DNA of 64,000 nucleotides, from NCBI GenBank assembly GCA_027620075.1, contig JAQCEY010000005.1, positions 62,001-126,000 of the forward strand, given 5' to 3'. The translations under genes were made by a program, and so were the position numbers. Shown in pieces: positions 53,868 through 63,136 of this stretch (position 1 is its first letter; each line of letters starts with the position of its first letter). The DNA is from Pseudomonadota bacterium. Its GTDB lineage: Bacteria; Pseudomonadota; Alphaproteobacteria; Rickettsiales; UBA6187. The notes under the pieces are model-generated. The model did no database searches, was not told where the DNA came from, and was given only the letters and a program-made list of their open reading frames with translations.

Positions 53868-56800
53868 TTATGGCGTAGGTATCGTTGTAGTATTGACCGT
53901 ACCCATCGGAATTATCGTCTGATATTCAATGCACTGAACCCTTACCCTTCCATGTGAACCGGGTGCGGCAAGACCGGCAATACGTTGTCTTGAAGAGTTA
54001 CCGTGAAGCAAACATGCCCACCCCGAGATAACAGCCCACGCACTGGAACACCTTGGTCCACCCGCACCGAAAGGAAGGTAAAGAGTACATGGTTTTAGAC
54101 CGGGAGGGCAAGTTGAATCACACCTATCCGCTACACACCCGCCTGCCGCAGGATGTCTAAACAATGTGCCTGTTGAAAATTGATACACACCGGGATATCG
54201 CGTTCCTACCGGTTTGGTTTGTGATACATTTCCCATTGGATCCGTAATAACCACCTCATCGGCGGACGGTATTATAGCATTTACATCTTCACTGAAGTTT
54301 AGATTTTCAGGATTGAAAATGCCTGCCGCATTTATAGCAAGAGCCGGATCTATAAATAAATCCGGATCTCTGGTAGCATCAGCGTAACTACCGGTCGTAG
54401 TATGATCACATTTTAAAGCACCGTCACCTACATATTGATTTGCAGTAGCATCTCCGGTTTCACCCGTATAATAATATCCGCCTTCTAGCACAGCACAGTC
54501 AGTATCATGTCCGGTGCCATCTAGACCTTTTATCGAATTAATGTGTAAACAACCTGCCTGACATGCAGTGTATAGTCCGCCGCTATAATCATCGGAATCT
54601 CCCGGACCGACAGCAACATCATCAAGGACAAACGAACTTGTAGCTACATCAAATTCCTGAAACTCTCCGACACCTGTAATCGGGTCAATAAAATAACGAG
54701 CGGATCGTCCTTTTCCACCATTGGCAATTATCATTTTCTGGTTAGGTCCGAAAGTACTTCTGGTACCGTCAATACCTACTATATCTTCGTCACCAAGATA
54801 AATAACTCTTCCTCCTAATCCCACGGATATTTCCAGAGTTTTATCTATAAGATCCAACTCCTTAAGATCATATTCGGCACTTATATATGCACCTGCCCCA
54901 CCTGAAAAATCGTTAGATCTGTCAGGTTGGCTTGTTCCGCCTCCACCTGCACCCCAAACTTCAACAAACATCTTACTGCATAATTGACCGTCATCAAAAT
55001 TCGTAGTACCCTCCGCAAGAGTATTCTTCACCAGATCATGAGGTCTGATTACCTCATTTATACTAATATCATTGTCCCAATTCACCCTTAATAAACCTTC
55101 TTCAGTCGGAAATGTGAAAATAGCCTTATCTTCTAGGGTATAACTCTTTTCAACATCTAAAGTTACCTCGGCACACATACCAAGTTCAAGAGGTGTCATA
55201 GGTCTTAATATGGCAGGGTCGGTTTTCTGCAATTCATTATATTCCTCAAGCTCGTCTATATCGCCCAGATTATATCCGAAATCCACATCATTATCCGGTG
55301 GCCCCTGTGTGGTCGGCTTATCATAATCAAAACGCCCCGGTCCATCAATAGCACCGTTAGCAGTACCGTCTATATAATAAGGGTCATTTACATCTACGGG
55401 TCTTTTCGCAGGAAGCGTAACGTCCGGCGGAGGAGTAGCCGCAAATGTAATGATAAACGGATCCTGAGGACCGACATCGCTCATCGGAGGGTTATAGTGA
55501 TAGGACGGCACTTCAAGCGTCACCTGCGGCGGCAGAGTCACACCGCCGGCACCAATTTCACTATACGCGTTAAGGTTGTCGAAAGGAACTCCGTTTGGAA
55601 CGTAGTTATTAGGTATATCGGCGGCAGGGCGGAAATTACCCGAAACAGGGTGCGGAGGCAATGTCATATCATCTACAACAGTATCCGTCGGGTCGGAATC
55701 ATATCCCCTTATCAATTTAGAATACAGCAATTGTCTTGTTACCGGCTTTGCTTCCGGGTTTATGATACAATCCACACCTCTTGTACAAGGTATCGTACAA
55801 TGAGCTCCCCCCGGAACACAGGTTTCATGAATATATAAAGGCGGTTCAAAGATCGGCTGACCGGTTTCATCATATACGGGTATAACAACATCATCTTCAT
55901 TCCCTGAAGGCTCTACATACGGCGAGGCGGCAACCAGAGGAGCCGTATCATAGCCCTCTACACACATCCATGCACGATATCTTGCACCGTTCGGGTTTAT
56001 ATCGGGAGCGGTAGGATCGTCAGGATCAGGCATAGAGGCAGTATCTGAATAATTAACTATAGGACTCGAAATAGGTCCCGGAGCCACACAGAAAGGTATC
56101 TGATGCAACAACTCACATCTTGGTAGCGGCTGAGCGTCCTCCGCCGAAACCGTTCCGCCTACGGTATCAACGTCACCTAAATATTGTAAGTCTATTGATC
56201 CGGGCATACCGTCAAAACTAACCCTGAGTGTAAGCCCCATAATCCCCCTATCCGGATTCGCATCTATTGCAATTTCACCGAATGTCAAAGGATCCAGTGG
56301 CACTTCCTGAACTCTCGGCATAGGCATATAGCCGGGTCTAGGGATACACCCCTGTAATATCTCGACAGGTCGTCCGGTCGCATAAGTCGGAGGCGGACCG
56401 ACCGCCGTTCTATTAGCCTCATTTATCTTGAACAGACAGATAGAATCAGGATATTCAAAACTTATCCTCGCTTCAAATCTTCTTTGCCACGGTCCCGTAA
56501 TATTACCTGAAGTTACCACCTCATCTTCAGGAGCCCCCGGAGCAATAGTCGCACTTCTTGTAGCATGAACACGAATACCCGGTGCAGGGGTAAGGTCAAA
56601 CGGTCCGGCTCCGGGATTCTGAGGGTTAGGACCTCTTAAATACTCACCGTTTGCATCTTTCATAAATTCACATAACACATTCTCCGATATAACACCGCCG
56701 GGTCTGTCAATCTGGCAGAAATAAACACGTATAGCAGGCTGTCTGAACGTTGAGGGAGAATCGTAATCAAGGAATGGTGTAGGGAAATAAACCCTGTCCC

Positions 56801-57530
56801 ACTGTTCGTTACTCCACACCGGAGGTCCTGCCGCCATAGGTCTGTCAATACAGCCGAGATTCGCCGTTACAAAATGATTTTTCTTGGATTTTATAGCATT
56901 TACCAACCCGCCTATTGCGGCTCCTAATGCGGTACCGATTCCGGGCAATAGTATAGTACCCACTACAGCTCCGGTAGCTGTTGCAGTTGTAGTAGAAAAT
57001 AACGTAGTCACATCAGTTCTTTTATGATACGGACTAGATCCTCCGTTAGTATCCCCTCCATCCATAGGATCTACATAGGCACACAATTGCGGTTTCATTC
57101 CTTTACATATCGTCTCCTCAGTAGTATCTGAAGTGCTACAATGCTCCCCGGTTCTATTTCCATGCACATTTTCCCCTTCCTTAGGATACGCCATTCTGGC
57201 ACAGAACCTTAAACCGAATATCCACTTACATTCATTAGGCCCGAGATTTCTTCTGAAAGTCCTTCGAAAAGGCTTGTAAGCAATTCGGATACGGGGTTCA
57301 TACCATGTATTTTCCTCAGCCTTAGGCTCGCAGACTCCCTGCTCTATAAAACCTATCGTTCTGGTATGCTTAGGAACCTCAATAGAGTCATATTCGGGGT
57401 CACCCGGATTAAAATCACCGTAACATTCCAAAGCGTGTGACTCTTGAGCGAACAAGGTAAAAAAAGAGAAAACTACCAGAAAGGTAATTATCTTTTGACA
57501 CGAACTAATATCTGGATTCCAATTTTTCAT
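53868..57530 (-). CDS. Giant secreted Cys/Gly-rich protein linked to VirB4
   Basis: This 1220-residue protein starts with a signal peptide (hydrophobic 13-28, cleavage likely after Ala33). The N-terminal 300 residues are Cys-rich. A Gly/Ala-rich hydrophobic segment lies at about 182-214 (VVGTILLPGIGTALGAAIGG). A long Pro/Asp-rich, strand-like middle follows. From about 854 begins VEVWGAGGGGTSQPD, resembling Gly-rich receptor or tail-fibre-type domains, and a final Cys-rich end contains DRCDSTCPPGLKPC. It overlaps the virB4 gene by 26 bases, so both are made together. It is not a multi-helix VirB6. A surface or pilus-associated adhesin is a reasonable inference; no family is recognised. ATG 57530 is preferred over the upstream non-ATG start at 57581. 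Confidence 0.8.
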   Translation of the reverse strand: MKNWNPDISSCQKIITFLVVFSFFTLFAQESHALECYGDFNPGDPEYDSIEVPKHTRTIGFIEQGVCEPKAEENTWYEPRIRIAYKPFRRTFRRNLGPNECKWIFGLRFCARMAYPKEGENVHGNRTGEHCSTSDTTEETICKGMKPQLCAYVDPMDGGDTNGGSSPYHKRTDVTTLFSTTTATATGAVVGTILLPGIGTALGAAIGGLVNAIKSKKNHFVTANLGCIDRPMAAGPPVWSNEQWDRVYFPTPFLDYDSPSTFRQPAIRVYFCQIDRPGGVISENVLCEFMKDANGEYLRGPNPQNPGAGPFDLTPAPGIRVHATRSATIAPGAPEDEVVTSGNITGPWQRRFEARISFEYPDSICLFKINEANRTAVGPPPTYATGRPVEILQGCIPRPGYMPMPRVQEVPLDPLTFGEIAIDANPDRGIMGLTLRVSFDGMPGSIDLQYLGDVDTVGGTVSAEDAQPLPRCELLHQIPFCVAPGPISSPIVNYSDTASMPDPDDPTAPDINPNGARYRAWMCVEGYDTAPLVAASPYVEPSGNEDDVVIPVYDETGQPIFEPPLYIHETCVPGGAHCTIPCTRGVDCIINPEAKPVTRQLLYSKLIRGYDSDPTDTVVDDMTLPPHPVSGNFRPAADIPNNYVPNGVPFDNLNAYSEIGAGGVTLPPQVTLEVPSYHYNPPMSDVGPQDPFIITFAATPPPDVTLPAKRPVDVNDPYYIDGTANGAIDGPGRFDYDKPTTQGPPDNDVDFGYNLGDIDELEEYNELQKTDPAILRPMTPLELGMCAEVTLDVEKSYTLEDKAIFTFPTEEGLLRVNWDNDISINEVIRPHDLVKNTLAEGTTNFDDGQLCSKMFVEVWGAGGGGTSQPDRSNDFSGGAGAYISAEYDLKELDLIDKTLEISVGLGGRVIYLGDEDIVGIDGTRSTFGPNQKMIIANGGKGRSARYFIDPITGVGEFQEFDVATSSFVLDDVAVGPGDSDDYSGGLYTACQAGCLHINSIKGLDGTGHDTDCAVLEGGYYYTGETGDATANQYVGDGALKCDHTTTGSYADATRDPDLFIDPALAINAAGIFNPENLNFSEDVNAIIPSADEVVITDPMGNVSQTKPVGTRYPGVYQFSTGTLFRHPAAGGCVADRCDSTCPPGLKPCTLYLPFGAGGPRCSSAWAVISGWACLLHGNSSRQRIAGLAAPGSHGRVRVQCIEYQTIIPMGTVNTTTIPTP

Positions 57531-59997
57531 ATACCGCCGGCAACCATTCTTTCGGGTCTTCACCTCGTTCCTTAATAGCATCCTCCATCATTATAACAGT
57601 TTTATCGTCCCCTGACAAGATTTTTACCTCTTTTAAACCGCTTAAATCAAGCTTTACGACTATGGAAGGTTCTTTTGCCTGTTTTAACATGAACTGCCTC
57701 TTCTCCCCTCTTATCTTCGATACCACTTCATACTCTCGTTCCGACAACTCCCAAACATTTTTATATGCTCGATAAAAATCAGATGCATCGGGATTCGGTA
57801 AGAAAATTTTTGTAGCGATAGAGTTGGCGATAGTGCTAGTCACAGAATTATCCTTATCGTCCGGAACAGCTTCGGTCGCGAATATAACTATAGCATTTTT
57901 ACTTCTCAACCTGTTTAACCAGTTTTCCAGTTTAGGAGCAAAAATATCATTATTAACAAGAGTCCACGCTTCATCCAGAACTATGATAGTAGGAATACCG
58001 TCCAGCAACATCTCTATACGATGGAACAGGTATGACATAACAGGTCCTAATGTTATTTCGTCTTCTACAACATCGCAGACGGCAAAGCCGTATATTTTAC
58101 CGCTTAGATCTACAAGATTATTAATATCATTATCAAATAAATGAGCATATTTACCTTCACCATGCCAGATAGACATTTTATCTTCAAGCCCAAGGTCTGA
58201 AAGTTCTTTAAAATACGGTACCATAGTTGATAATTTTCTGCTTTCCTCAGGAAGTTTATATACGGCATCAACTATCCTTCCGAAATGTATCTTTTCTTCC
58301 TGACTTACGGGCTTTAAAAGCACCCTGTCTTTTCTCTCTCTTTTTTCTTCATTGATATAATCGGTACCTGCTTTCGCCAATATCGCCAACCATTCCTTTA
58401 AAAACTCTCTGTTTTCAGGTGTGTCGGGTATATATAGCGGGTTAAAAGCATACTCGACCGAAGCCTTACTCGGATCTATATGGGTATAGTATCCCCCTAT
58501 AGCCTTAATAAAGACCTTAGATGCATCTTCCTGATCAAAAAAGAATATCCTTCCGTTAAACTTCCTTGCCTCAGAGACCATAAAGTTGGTCATAACGGTT
58601 TTACCCATTCCCCTCGGACCTATAATAGCAGTATGTCCGTTATCATCGACGTGGAAATTGAAGAAAAACGGGGTATGGTGTACCGTATGGAACATTGTAA
58701 CGGCAGGTCCCCAATAGTTACCGAAACGTTTACCGGCAGGATAATTGAACAAAGATGCAAATCCCCCTACCAACCTTGTTGCTATCGGTTTTTGTCTTTG
58801 TACGTAACTGAAATTTGCCGGAAGCTGAGCCCAAAAGCACTCTTCAAGCCTTAAATCTCTTCTTGGAGCGAGAATACCAAGCGATGTAAGAGCGTCCGAC
58901 ATATCGGTGATATCTTCGTTTAGTCCGTTTATAGTATCATTAAATACCAATATAGTTATCTGGCTTTCACCAAAATCCGTATCATTTTTACGATCACTTT
59001 TGACGATTGCATCCAATCCCGTTAATTTTGCAAGTTCATCATCTTTACTTACATTAAGGAGTAATCTTTGATGACTAAACTCTTTTAAAGCAACCCTACC
59101 TCTAATAAAGTCGAGAGTCTGTGTTATAATAAACTCCTGAGGAAGCTGAAGAAAATCATCAATAGTTTCACCGGGAAGTTCGTAGTACTCCTTAAGTGAG
59201 AACATCGCACCGAATTTTTTCCCACGCCAGCCCCTTATCTCCATTGTATTGAAGCCTACGGCTATACCGCTATTGTTTATACTGAAAGGTATGTCGTTAA
59301 TAGGCACTTTTACAGGAAACTCGGAAAGATTTAGTATCTTAGCTAAAAATTGAAGTATCTCGGAATAAAAAATGCCTCTTGATTCGTATATACTAAGGCG
59401 TTTAGCACCGAAAGGCTCTAACACACCCAACATTTTATCAACGAATTCGTATAACTCCTTTAATGTACCGTTCAAATATTCATTCTGTGATTTTTTCAAA
59501 AAAACAAAGAAGAGAGATCTGATAAAAACCGCCTTATTTGCTAGCTTTACCGAGTTACCGGTTTTTATTATAGTAATATATACTTCGTTTACATAAGTCC
59601 TATTCCAGCCATGCTCTTCTTTCCACGCACGGTTAAGATCATCGGAGAACCCGATAGGAAACTCACCACCAGGGTCAAGGTTCTTTAGCCTTCTTACGGT
59701 ATGTATCCAAAATGCAAAGTCATCGTTTCTTACCTGACTTATCGCTTCTCGTATAACTTCACGCAGGTCTAGCTTTTCAGAACCGATAGCCTCACTTGAA
59801 AAACCGGTGATCTTTATCACCTGCATCAATTCGCCGTTTTTAGTTAAAAGAGTGTCTTCGTTCCAATGACATGCATAAGGTATAAAATCCGGCACCGGAA
59901 CCTCTAATACCGGTTCAGCACCTACTTTCTTCTTATTGCTGTTACTAATTGCTTTTGACAGTACTTCTGATAATTTTTGTAATATTTTTTCTGACAT
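57505..59997 (-). CDS. virB4: VirB4/TraC-type type IV secretion ATPase
   Basis: This 830-residue protein powers pilus assembly or substrate transfer at the inner membrane of a type IV secretion system. The N-terminal half resembles the VirB4/TraC domain (ETIDDFLQLPQEFIITQTLD). The ATPase half has Walker A IIGPRGMGKTV (Lys near 466) and Walker B IIVLDEAWTLV, then VIFATEAVPDD. ATG 59997 is preceded by AGGTGA; a GTG at 60003 would overlap that site. It follows the VirB2-like gene, with a terminator hairpin between them, and is coupled to the giant secreted protein. Confidence 0.9.
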   Translation of the reverse strand: MSEKILQKLSEVLSKAISNSNKKKVGAEPVLEVPVPDFIPYACHWNEDTLLTKNGELMQVIKITGFSSEAIGSEKLDLREVIREAISQVRNDDFAFWIHTVRRLKNLDPGGEFPIGFSDDLNRAWKEEHGWNRTYVNEVYITIIKTGNSVKLANKAVFIRSLFFVFLKKSQNEYLNGTLKELYEFVDKMLGVLEPFGAKRLSIYESRGIFYSEILQFLAKILNLSEFPVKVPINDIPFSINNSGIAVGFNTMEIRGWRGKKFGAMFSLKEYYELPGETIDDFLQLPQEFIITQTLDFIRGRVALKEFSHQRLLLNVSKDDELAKLTGLDAIVKSDRKNDTDFGESQITILVFNDTINGLNEDITDMSDALTSLGILAPRRDLRLEECFWAQLPANFSYVQRQKPIATRLVGGFASLFNYPAGKRFGNYWGPAVTMFHTVHHTPFFFNFHVDDNGHTAIIGPRGMGKTVMTNFMVSEARKFNGRIFFFDQEDASKVFIKAIGGYYTHIDPSKASVEYAFNPLYIPDTPENREFLKEWLAILAKAGTDYINEEKRERKDRVLLKPVSQEEKIHFGRIVDAVYKLPEESRKLSTMVPYFKELSDLGLEDKMSIWHGEGKYAHLFDNDINNLVDLSGKIYGFAVCDVVEDEITLGPVMSYLFHRIEMLLDGIPTIIVLDEAWTLVNNDIFAPKLENWLNRLRSKNAIVIFATEAVPDDKDNSVTSTIANSIATKIFLPNPDASDFYRAYKNVWELSEREYEVVSKIRGEKRQFMLKQAKEPSIVVKLDLSGLKEVKILSGDDKTVIMMEDAIKERGEDPKEWLPAVYEKLESRY

Positions 59998-60087
59998 TTT
60001 CACCTAAAATAATAAAGCACATTTTAATAACGCAATAATTAAACTTATGCGTATATAAAATCATAATACACCTAATGCAATCGTACA

Positions 60088-60118
60088 ATAAAAAAACGGA
60101 GGGTAAAACCCTCCGTTT
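60088..60118 (-). terminator. Terminator hairpin after the VirB2-like gene
   Basis: On the minus strand AAACGGAGGG (complement of 60109-60118) pairs with CCCTCCGTTT (complement of 60094-60103) across a 5-base loop, followed by a T run (complement of 60088-60096). A stop here would let the pilin be made in excess over VirB4, as is common for major pilins. Confidence 0.85.
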
Positions 60119-60145
60119 AATATTTGCGATATTAATCGCACTATA

Positions 60146-60532
60146 TTAGCTTATAACATTAGACTCAGAACAAGCTGAACCTGTGTCACCAAGCATAGCG
60201 TCTACGATTGTTTCTGCACCGAAAATCGCTGCAATACCAATACCAAGTGCTAGTGCAACACCCCATGTTATCTTACCAAGGAATAACGAGAAACCCAAGA
60301 AGATAATACCGAATGCAGCCACACCACGTGCAACAGGACCTTGTAACTCGTCGATAATGTTACAAACAACTGCTCCCATTCCCTCTGCATCAGCTGCCAT
60401 TGCTTCATTTGGTGCTAAAGCAACAAGTGCCAATAGCATAAACGTAAATGTAGTACCGAAAGTACCACTGTCAAGATTAAACCTAGCTTTACAGTAGCTG
60501 GTAATCTCTTTAGTTTTAGTTATAAAATTCAT
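60146..60532 (-). CDS. virB2: VirB2/TrbC-type pilin subunit
   Basis: This 128-residue protein has a long signal sequence with a hydrophobic core and cleavage near AMA (about residue 46). Two hydrophobic helices, GVAAFGIIFLGFSLFLG (about 69-85) and WGVALALGIGIAAIFGAETI (about 89-108), flank a short basic-turn loop, the VirB2/TrbC layout. The mature pilin would be about 80 residues, with Cys in VVCNIIDEL and near the end (GSACSES). It forms the extracellular T4SS pilus. It lies upstream of virB4 on the same strand. Confidence 0.87.
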   Translation of the reverse strand: MNFITKTKEITSYCKARFNLDSGTFGTTFTFMLLALVALAPNEAMAADAEGMGAVVCNIIDELQGPVARGVAAFGIIFLGFSLFLGKITWGVALALGIGIAAIFGAETIVDAMLGDTGSACSESNVIS

Positions 60533-60707
60533 AAAGAACCTCCAATTAATAATAAAAAAATTTCAACAGTTCGAATAAAAATTAACTCGATTTAAATTAA
60601 TAAATTAAAGAAAATCTCTACCCTTATCTATTAATGTAGCACCGTATGATTAAAGTTTTATTACAAAAAGAATATTTCTTATAATATTTTGTTTTTTTTC
60701 ATGACTT

Positions 60708-61400
60708 TTAGTTAAAAATATAAAAATCTTGCAGTGTTCCCAGATATTTACCACGCTCATCATCAGAAAAAACATCAACATTCTCAGGGCTGTCCGATGA
60801 TATCAAGACATTTTTATCAGTAGGTAGAAAGTACACATCCCCTGATGCAAGATACTCATTTTCAACTAAATTATCCGAATAATTCAACTTTATGCCCAAA
60901 TCACTTTTTGCCATTAACATAATTTTGTTGTGAACTTCTTTTTTAAAAGCAAAACCTGCATATTGGTGTTTATGCATGCCATGCAGCTCTATTCCCACCC
61001 CCTCAACAAATGAAAGGTCATCAGACTGAGGAGCCTTATAAAATATAAAGAATATCAATAAAAGTAAGACACAAAACAAATAAACAGGTTTATTCGAAGA
61101 TATCATTCTGTCCTCAACATTTATAAAGAACGAAGAGTCATGGGATACACCTTTATTAACGGACAGCTCATTGTTTAATGACCTGAACCTGTTTGTTATC
61201 TCATTACTGTTGAGACCAAGCCATGCGGAATACGATTTTAGATACCCCAATATATATATTTCATTAGATAAAGAGGATATATCACCGCTTTCGAGTACTT
61301 CAAGATATTCAGACCTTACTTTCAGTTCCTTAGCCGCCTGCTCGATCTTAAATCCCTGACTTTCCCTAGTTTCTTTTAAGAGGCTACCTACTTCTTTCAT
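60708..61400 (-). CDS. RodZ-like cytoskeletal membrane protein
   Basis: This 230-residue protein has an N-terminal helix-turn-helix of the RodZ type (LLKETRESQGFKIEQAAKEL, YLEVLESGDISSL, ILGYLKSYSAWLGLN). A linker and one membrane helix (about 104-122) follow, then a periplasmic domain of about 105 residues. RodZ links MreB to the membrane for rod shape. The protein is shorter than usual and the C-terminal domain is not clearly the RodZ DUF4115 fold, though EYLASGDVYFLPTDKNVLI resembles it. It stands alone between the T4SS and methyltransferase genes. Confidence 0.75.
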   Translation of the reverse strand: MKEVGSLLKETRESQGFKIEQAAKELKVRSEYLEVLESGDISSLSNEIYILGYLKSYSAWLGLNSNEITNRFRSLNNELSVNKGVSHDSSFFINVEDRMISSNKPVYLFCVLLLLIFFIFYKAPQSDDLSFVEGVGIELHGMHKHQYAGFAFKKEVHNKIMLMAKSDLGIKLNYSDNLVENEYLASGDVYFLPTDKNVLISSDSPENVDVFSDDERGKYLGTLQDFYIFN

Positions 61401-61495
61401 ATTTTAATTAATGATAAAATTAGTATAATTCTAAACTATACTTCCGAATATAAAAATAAGTTAGTTTAAATTTACAAAAATTGAAACCTTTTTAT

Positions 61496-62935
61496 TTACT
61501 TACTTATCGGACCTTTATCTTTTTTGAAAAAATCTTCGGCACCCGTAGCTAAACCTGACGACCACGACTTTGATTTTATGCTCGGCTTACTAATAGAACC
61601 CGAACGATTACGCTTTGTGGACAGACCTTCAACCGTTCCATCGGAAAGATGGCGTTTATGTTCAGCCCCGTCAATATCAACATCATTCTCATTACCGTCG
61701 GAAGAACTTAGAGTAGACGCACTAGATAAGCCTGATGACTTGCGCTCAATAGAGGATACGTGAGAAGGGTTCCTGCTAACTCCGGACATCACCGTATCAC
61801 GAATCCCTTCGAACTCATATTTTGAATTAGCGACACTTACCGCTGACGAATCACTTGTTAAAGGCGGAGTTGAAACATTAGAGGAGTGTTTGGACAAATC
61901 CCTTGACTTACCTGCAGATGCAATAACATACATATAATTACCTAACTCGGCAGGCAACCCGGGGATAATGCTTGTAAGGCATGACTCAACCTGTGCCAGA
62001 ATAGCATACTTGAACAAGGTATCCTGATGTATAGCGTTGCTTATACCGACCGTTGCTCCTTCAAAACCGGCTTTTTCAAACTCACTTTTTATACTTTTTT
62101 CGGTATATAGCTTGTATGGCAACACTGTGCCGTCAGGTCTTTTATATAGAACGACATCGTCTTCTACAACATCATCGGGAGCACGCTTCATATCCCTTAA
62201 CATTCCGAAAGCTTCCTGTTCCTTTGTAAAACGCCTTTTACTAGGAAGTGTCGCATACATAGCACCTCCTTCCCTTAACATTTCATTGAAAACGGAAAGA
62301 GCCTTCACACGCTCACTTTCCTTGGTTATATGGGAAAGAGGCCCGAATACGGAAATTACCATATCCACCGGACCTATCAGCTTCTTACTATGCTTTCTTT
62401 CATCATTCTCGTCATTATGAACAAATGTAACTTTCAAATTTCCCTTAACGGCAGAACCGGCATTATAACCGCCATATCCGAGTTCACTTATCTCTTTTTT
62501 TATTTCTTTGAACTTAACATTATCCAAACCGTCAAAACGGCTTCCTTCTTTACTGCACCGATTATAATCAGCTAACCTTTGCCTAAACTTTTCAAGCCCT
62601 CCGGAACTTATATCATACGCTATATAGTGGACATTCTTACCTTGCCTTTGTGCTTCTTGTGCAACTTTCAATACTTCACCGAAATTGCGCCCGTCTCCAC
62701 TACCGTGATCCACCAAAGTGAACGTATCCCCTTCAAGCTTTGAAAGTATTCTAGAGGCCGTACGCTGTATATTTTCACTATCCTTAGGTAATACCGGACC
62801 AAAAAACCTAGGGTCATCGGGATTCCTTATATCTGCGTTATTATAGTTATGTTGCTTTTGGTACTGACCGTCAAAATACCCGTCATATATCTGTGCCTTA
62901 TTCTTTCTGCCGTCAAAATTACTATCAGCTTTCAT
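61496..62935 (-). CDS. SAM methyltransferase with disordered, NLS-like C-terminal tail
   Basis: This 479-residue protein has a class I methyltransferase domain (about 55-340): motif I LVDHGSGDGRNFGEVL (74-89), an acidic second strand YIAYDISSG, and a later MVISVFGPLSHI. Residues about 345-479 are Ser-rich and disordered. They contain KRHLSDGTVEGLSTKRNR (427-444), which fits a bipartite nuclear localisation signal (KR, 12 residues, KRNR), and end with the basic FFKKDKGPISK. Such tails occur in T4SS effectors that act in eukaryotic nuclei. With VirB genes 1 kb away, this is a candidate secreted effector. Substrate and secretion are inference only; an ordinary cytoplasmic methyltransferase with an odd tail remains possible. 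Confidence 0.7.
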   Translation of the reverse strand: MKADSNFDGRKNKAQIYDGYFDGQYQKQHNYNNADIRNPDDPRFFGPVLPKDSENIQRTASRILSKLEGDTFTLVDHGSGDGRNFGEVLKVAQEAQRQGKNVHYIAYDISSGGLEKFRQRLADYNRCSKEGSRFDGLDNVKFKEIKKEISELGYGGYNAGSAVKGNLKVTFVHNDENDERKHSKKLIGPVDMVISVFGPLSHITKESERVKALSVFNEMLREGGAMYATLPSKRRFTKEQEAFGMLRDMKRAPDDVVEDDVVLYKRPDGTVLPYKLYTEKSIKSEFEKAGFEGATVGISNAIHQDTLFKYAILAQVESCLTSIIPGLPAELGNYMYVIASAGKSRDLSKHSSNVSTPPLTSDSSAVSVANSKYEFEGIRDTVMSGVSRNPSHVSSIERKSSGLSSASTLSSSDGNENDVDIDGAEHKRHLSDGTVEGLSTKRNRSGSISKPSIKSKSWSSGLATGAEDFFKKDKGPISK

Positions 62936-63136
62936 ATTATTATTAAATTTTAGAGTTAGATTATCTTAAGAAATTTATACATTGGTTATTAATTGCATAA
63001 TATATAATATCATAATATATAATATAATGTAAAATGCTAGGCAATATTAAATTCTTAATAGTATTAAAAAAACTTCAAATTTTTACAACTATAAAAATTA
63101 GTTCGCAAGGTAATACTACTATATAATAAAGACATC

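Noticed and set aside
55497-55838. Plus-strand 113-codon frame opposite the giant secreted protein
   Set aside because: It lies wholly inside the real gene on the other strand and has Arg/His-rich, non-protein-like composition.
53868-57530. VirB6 for the giant protein after virB4
   Set aside because: VirB6 proteins have five or more membrane helices; only a signal peptide and one Gly/Ala-rich hydrophobic segment are visible.
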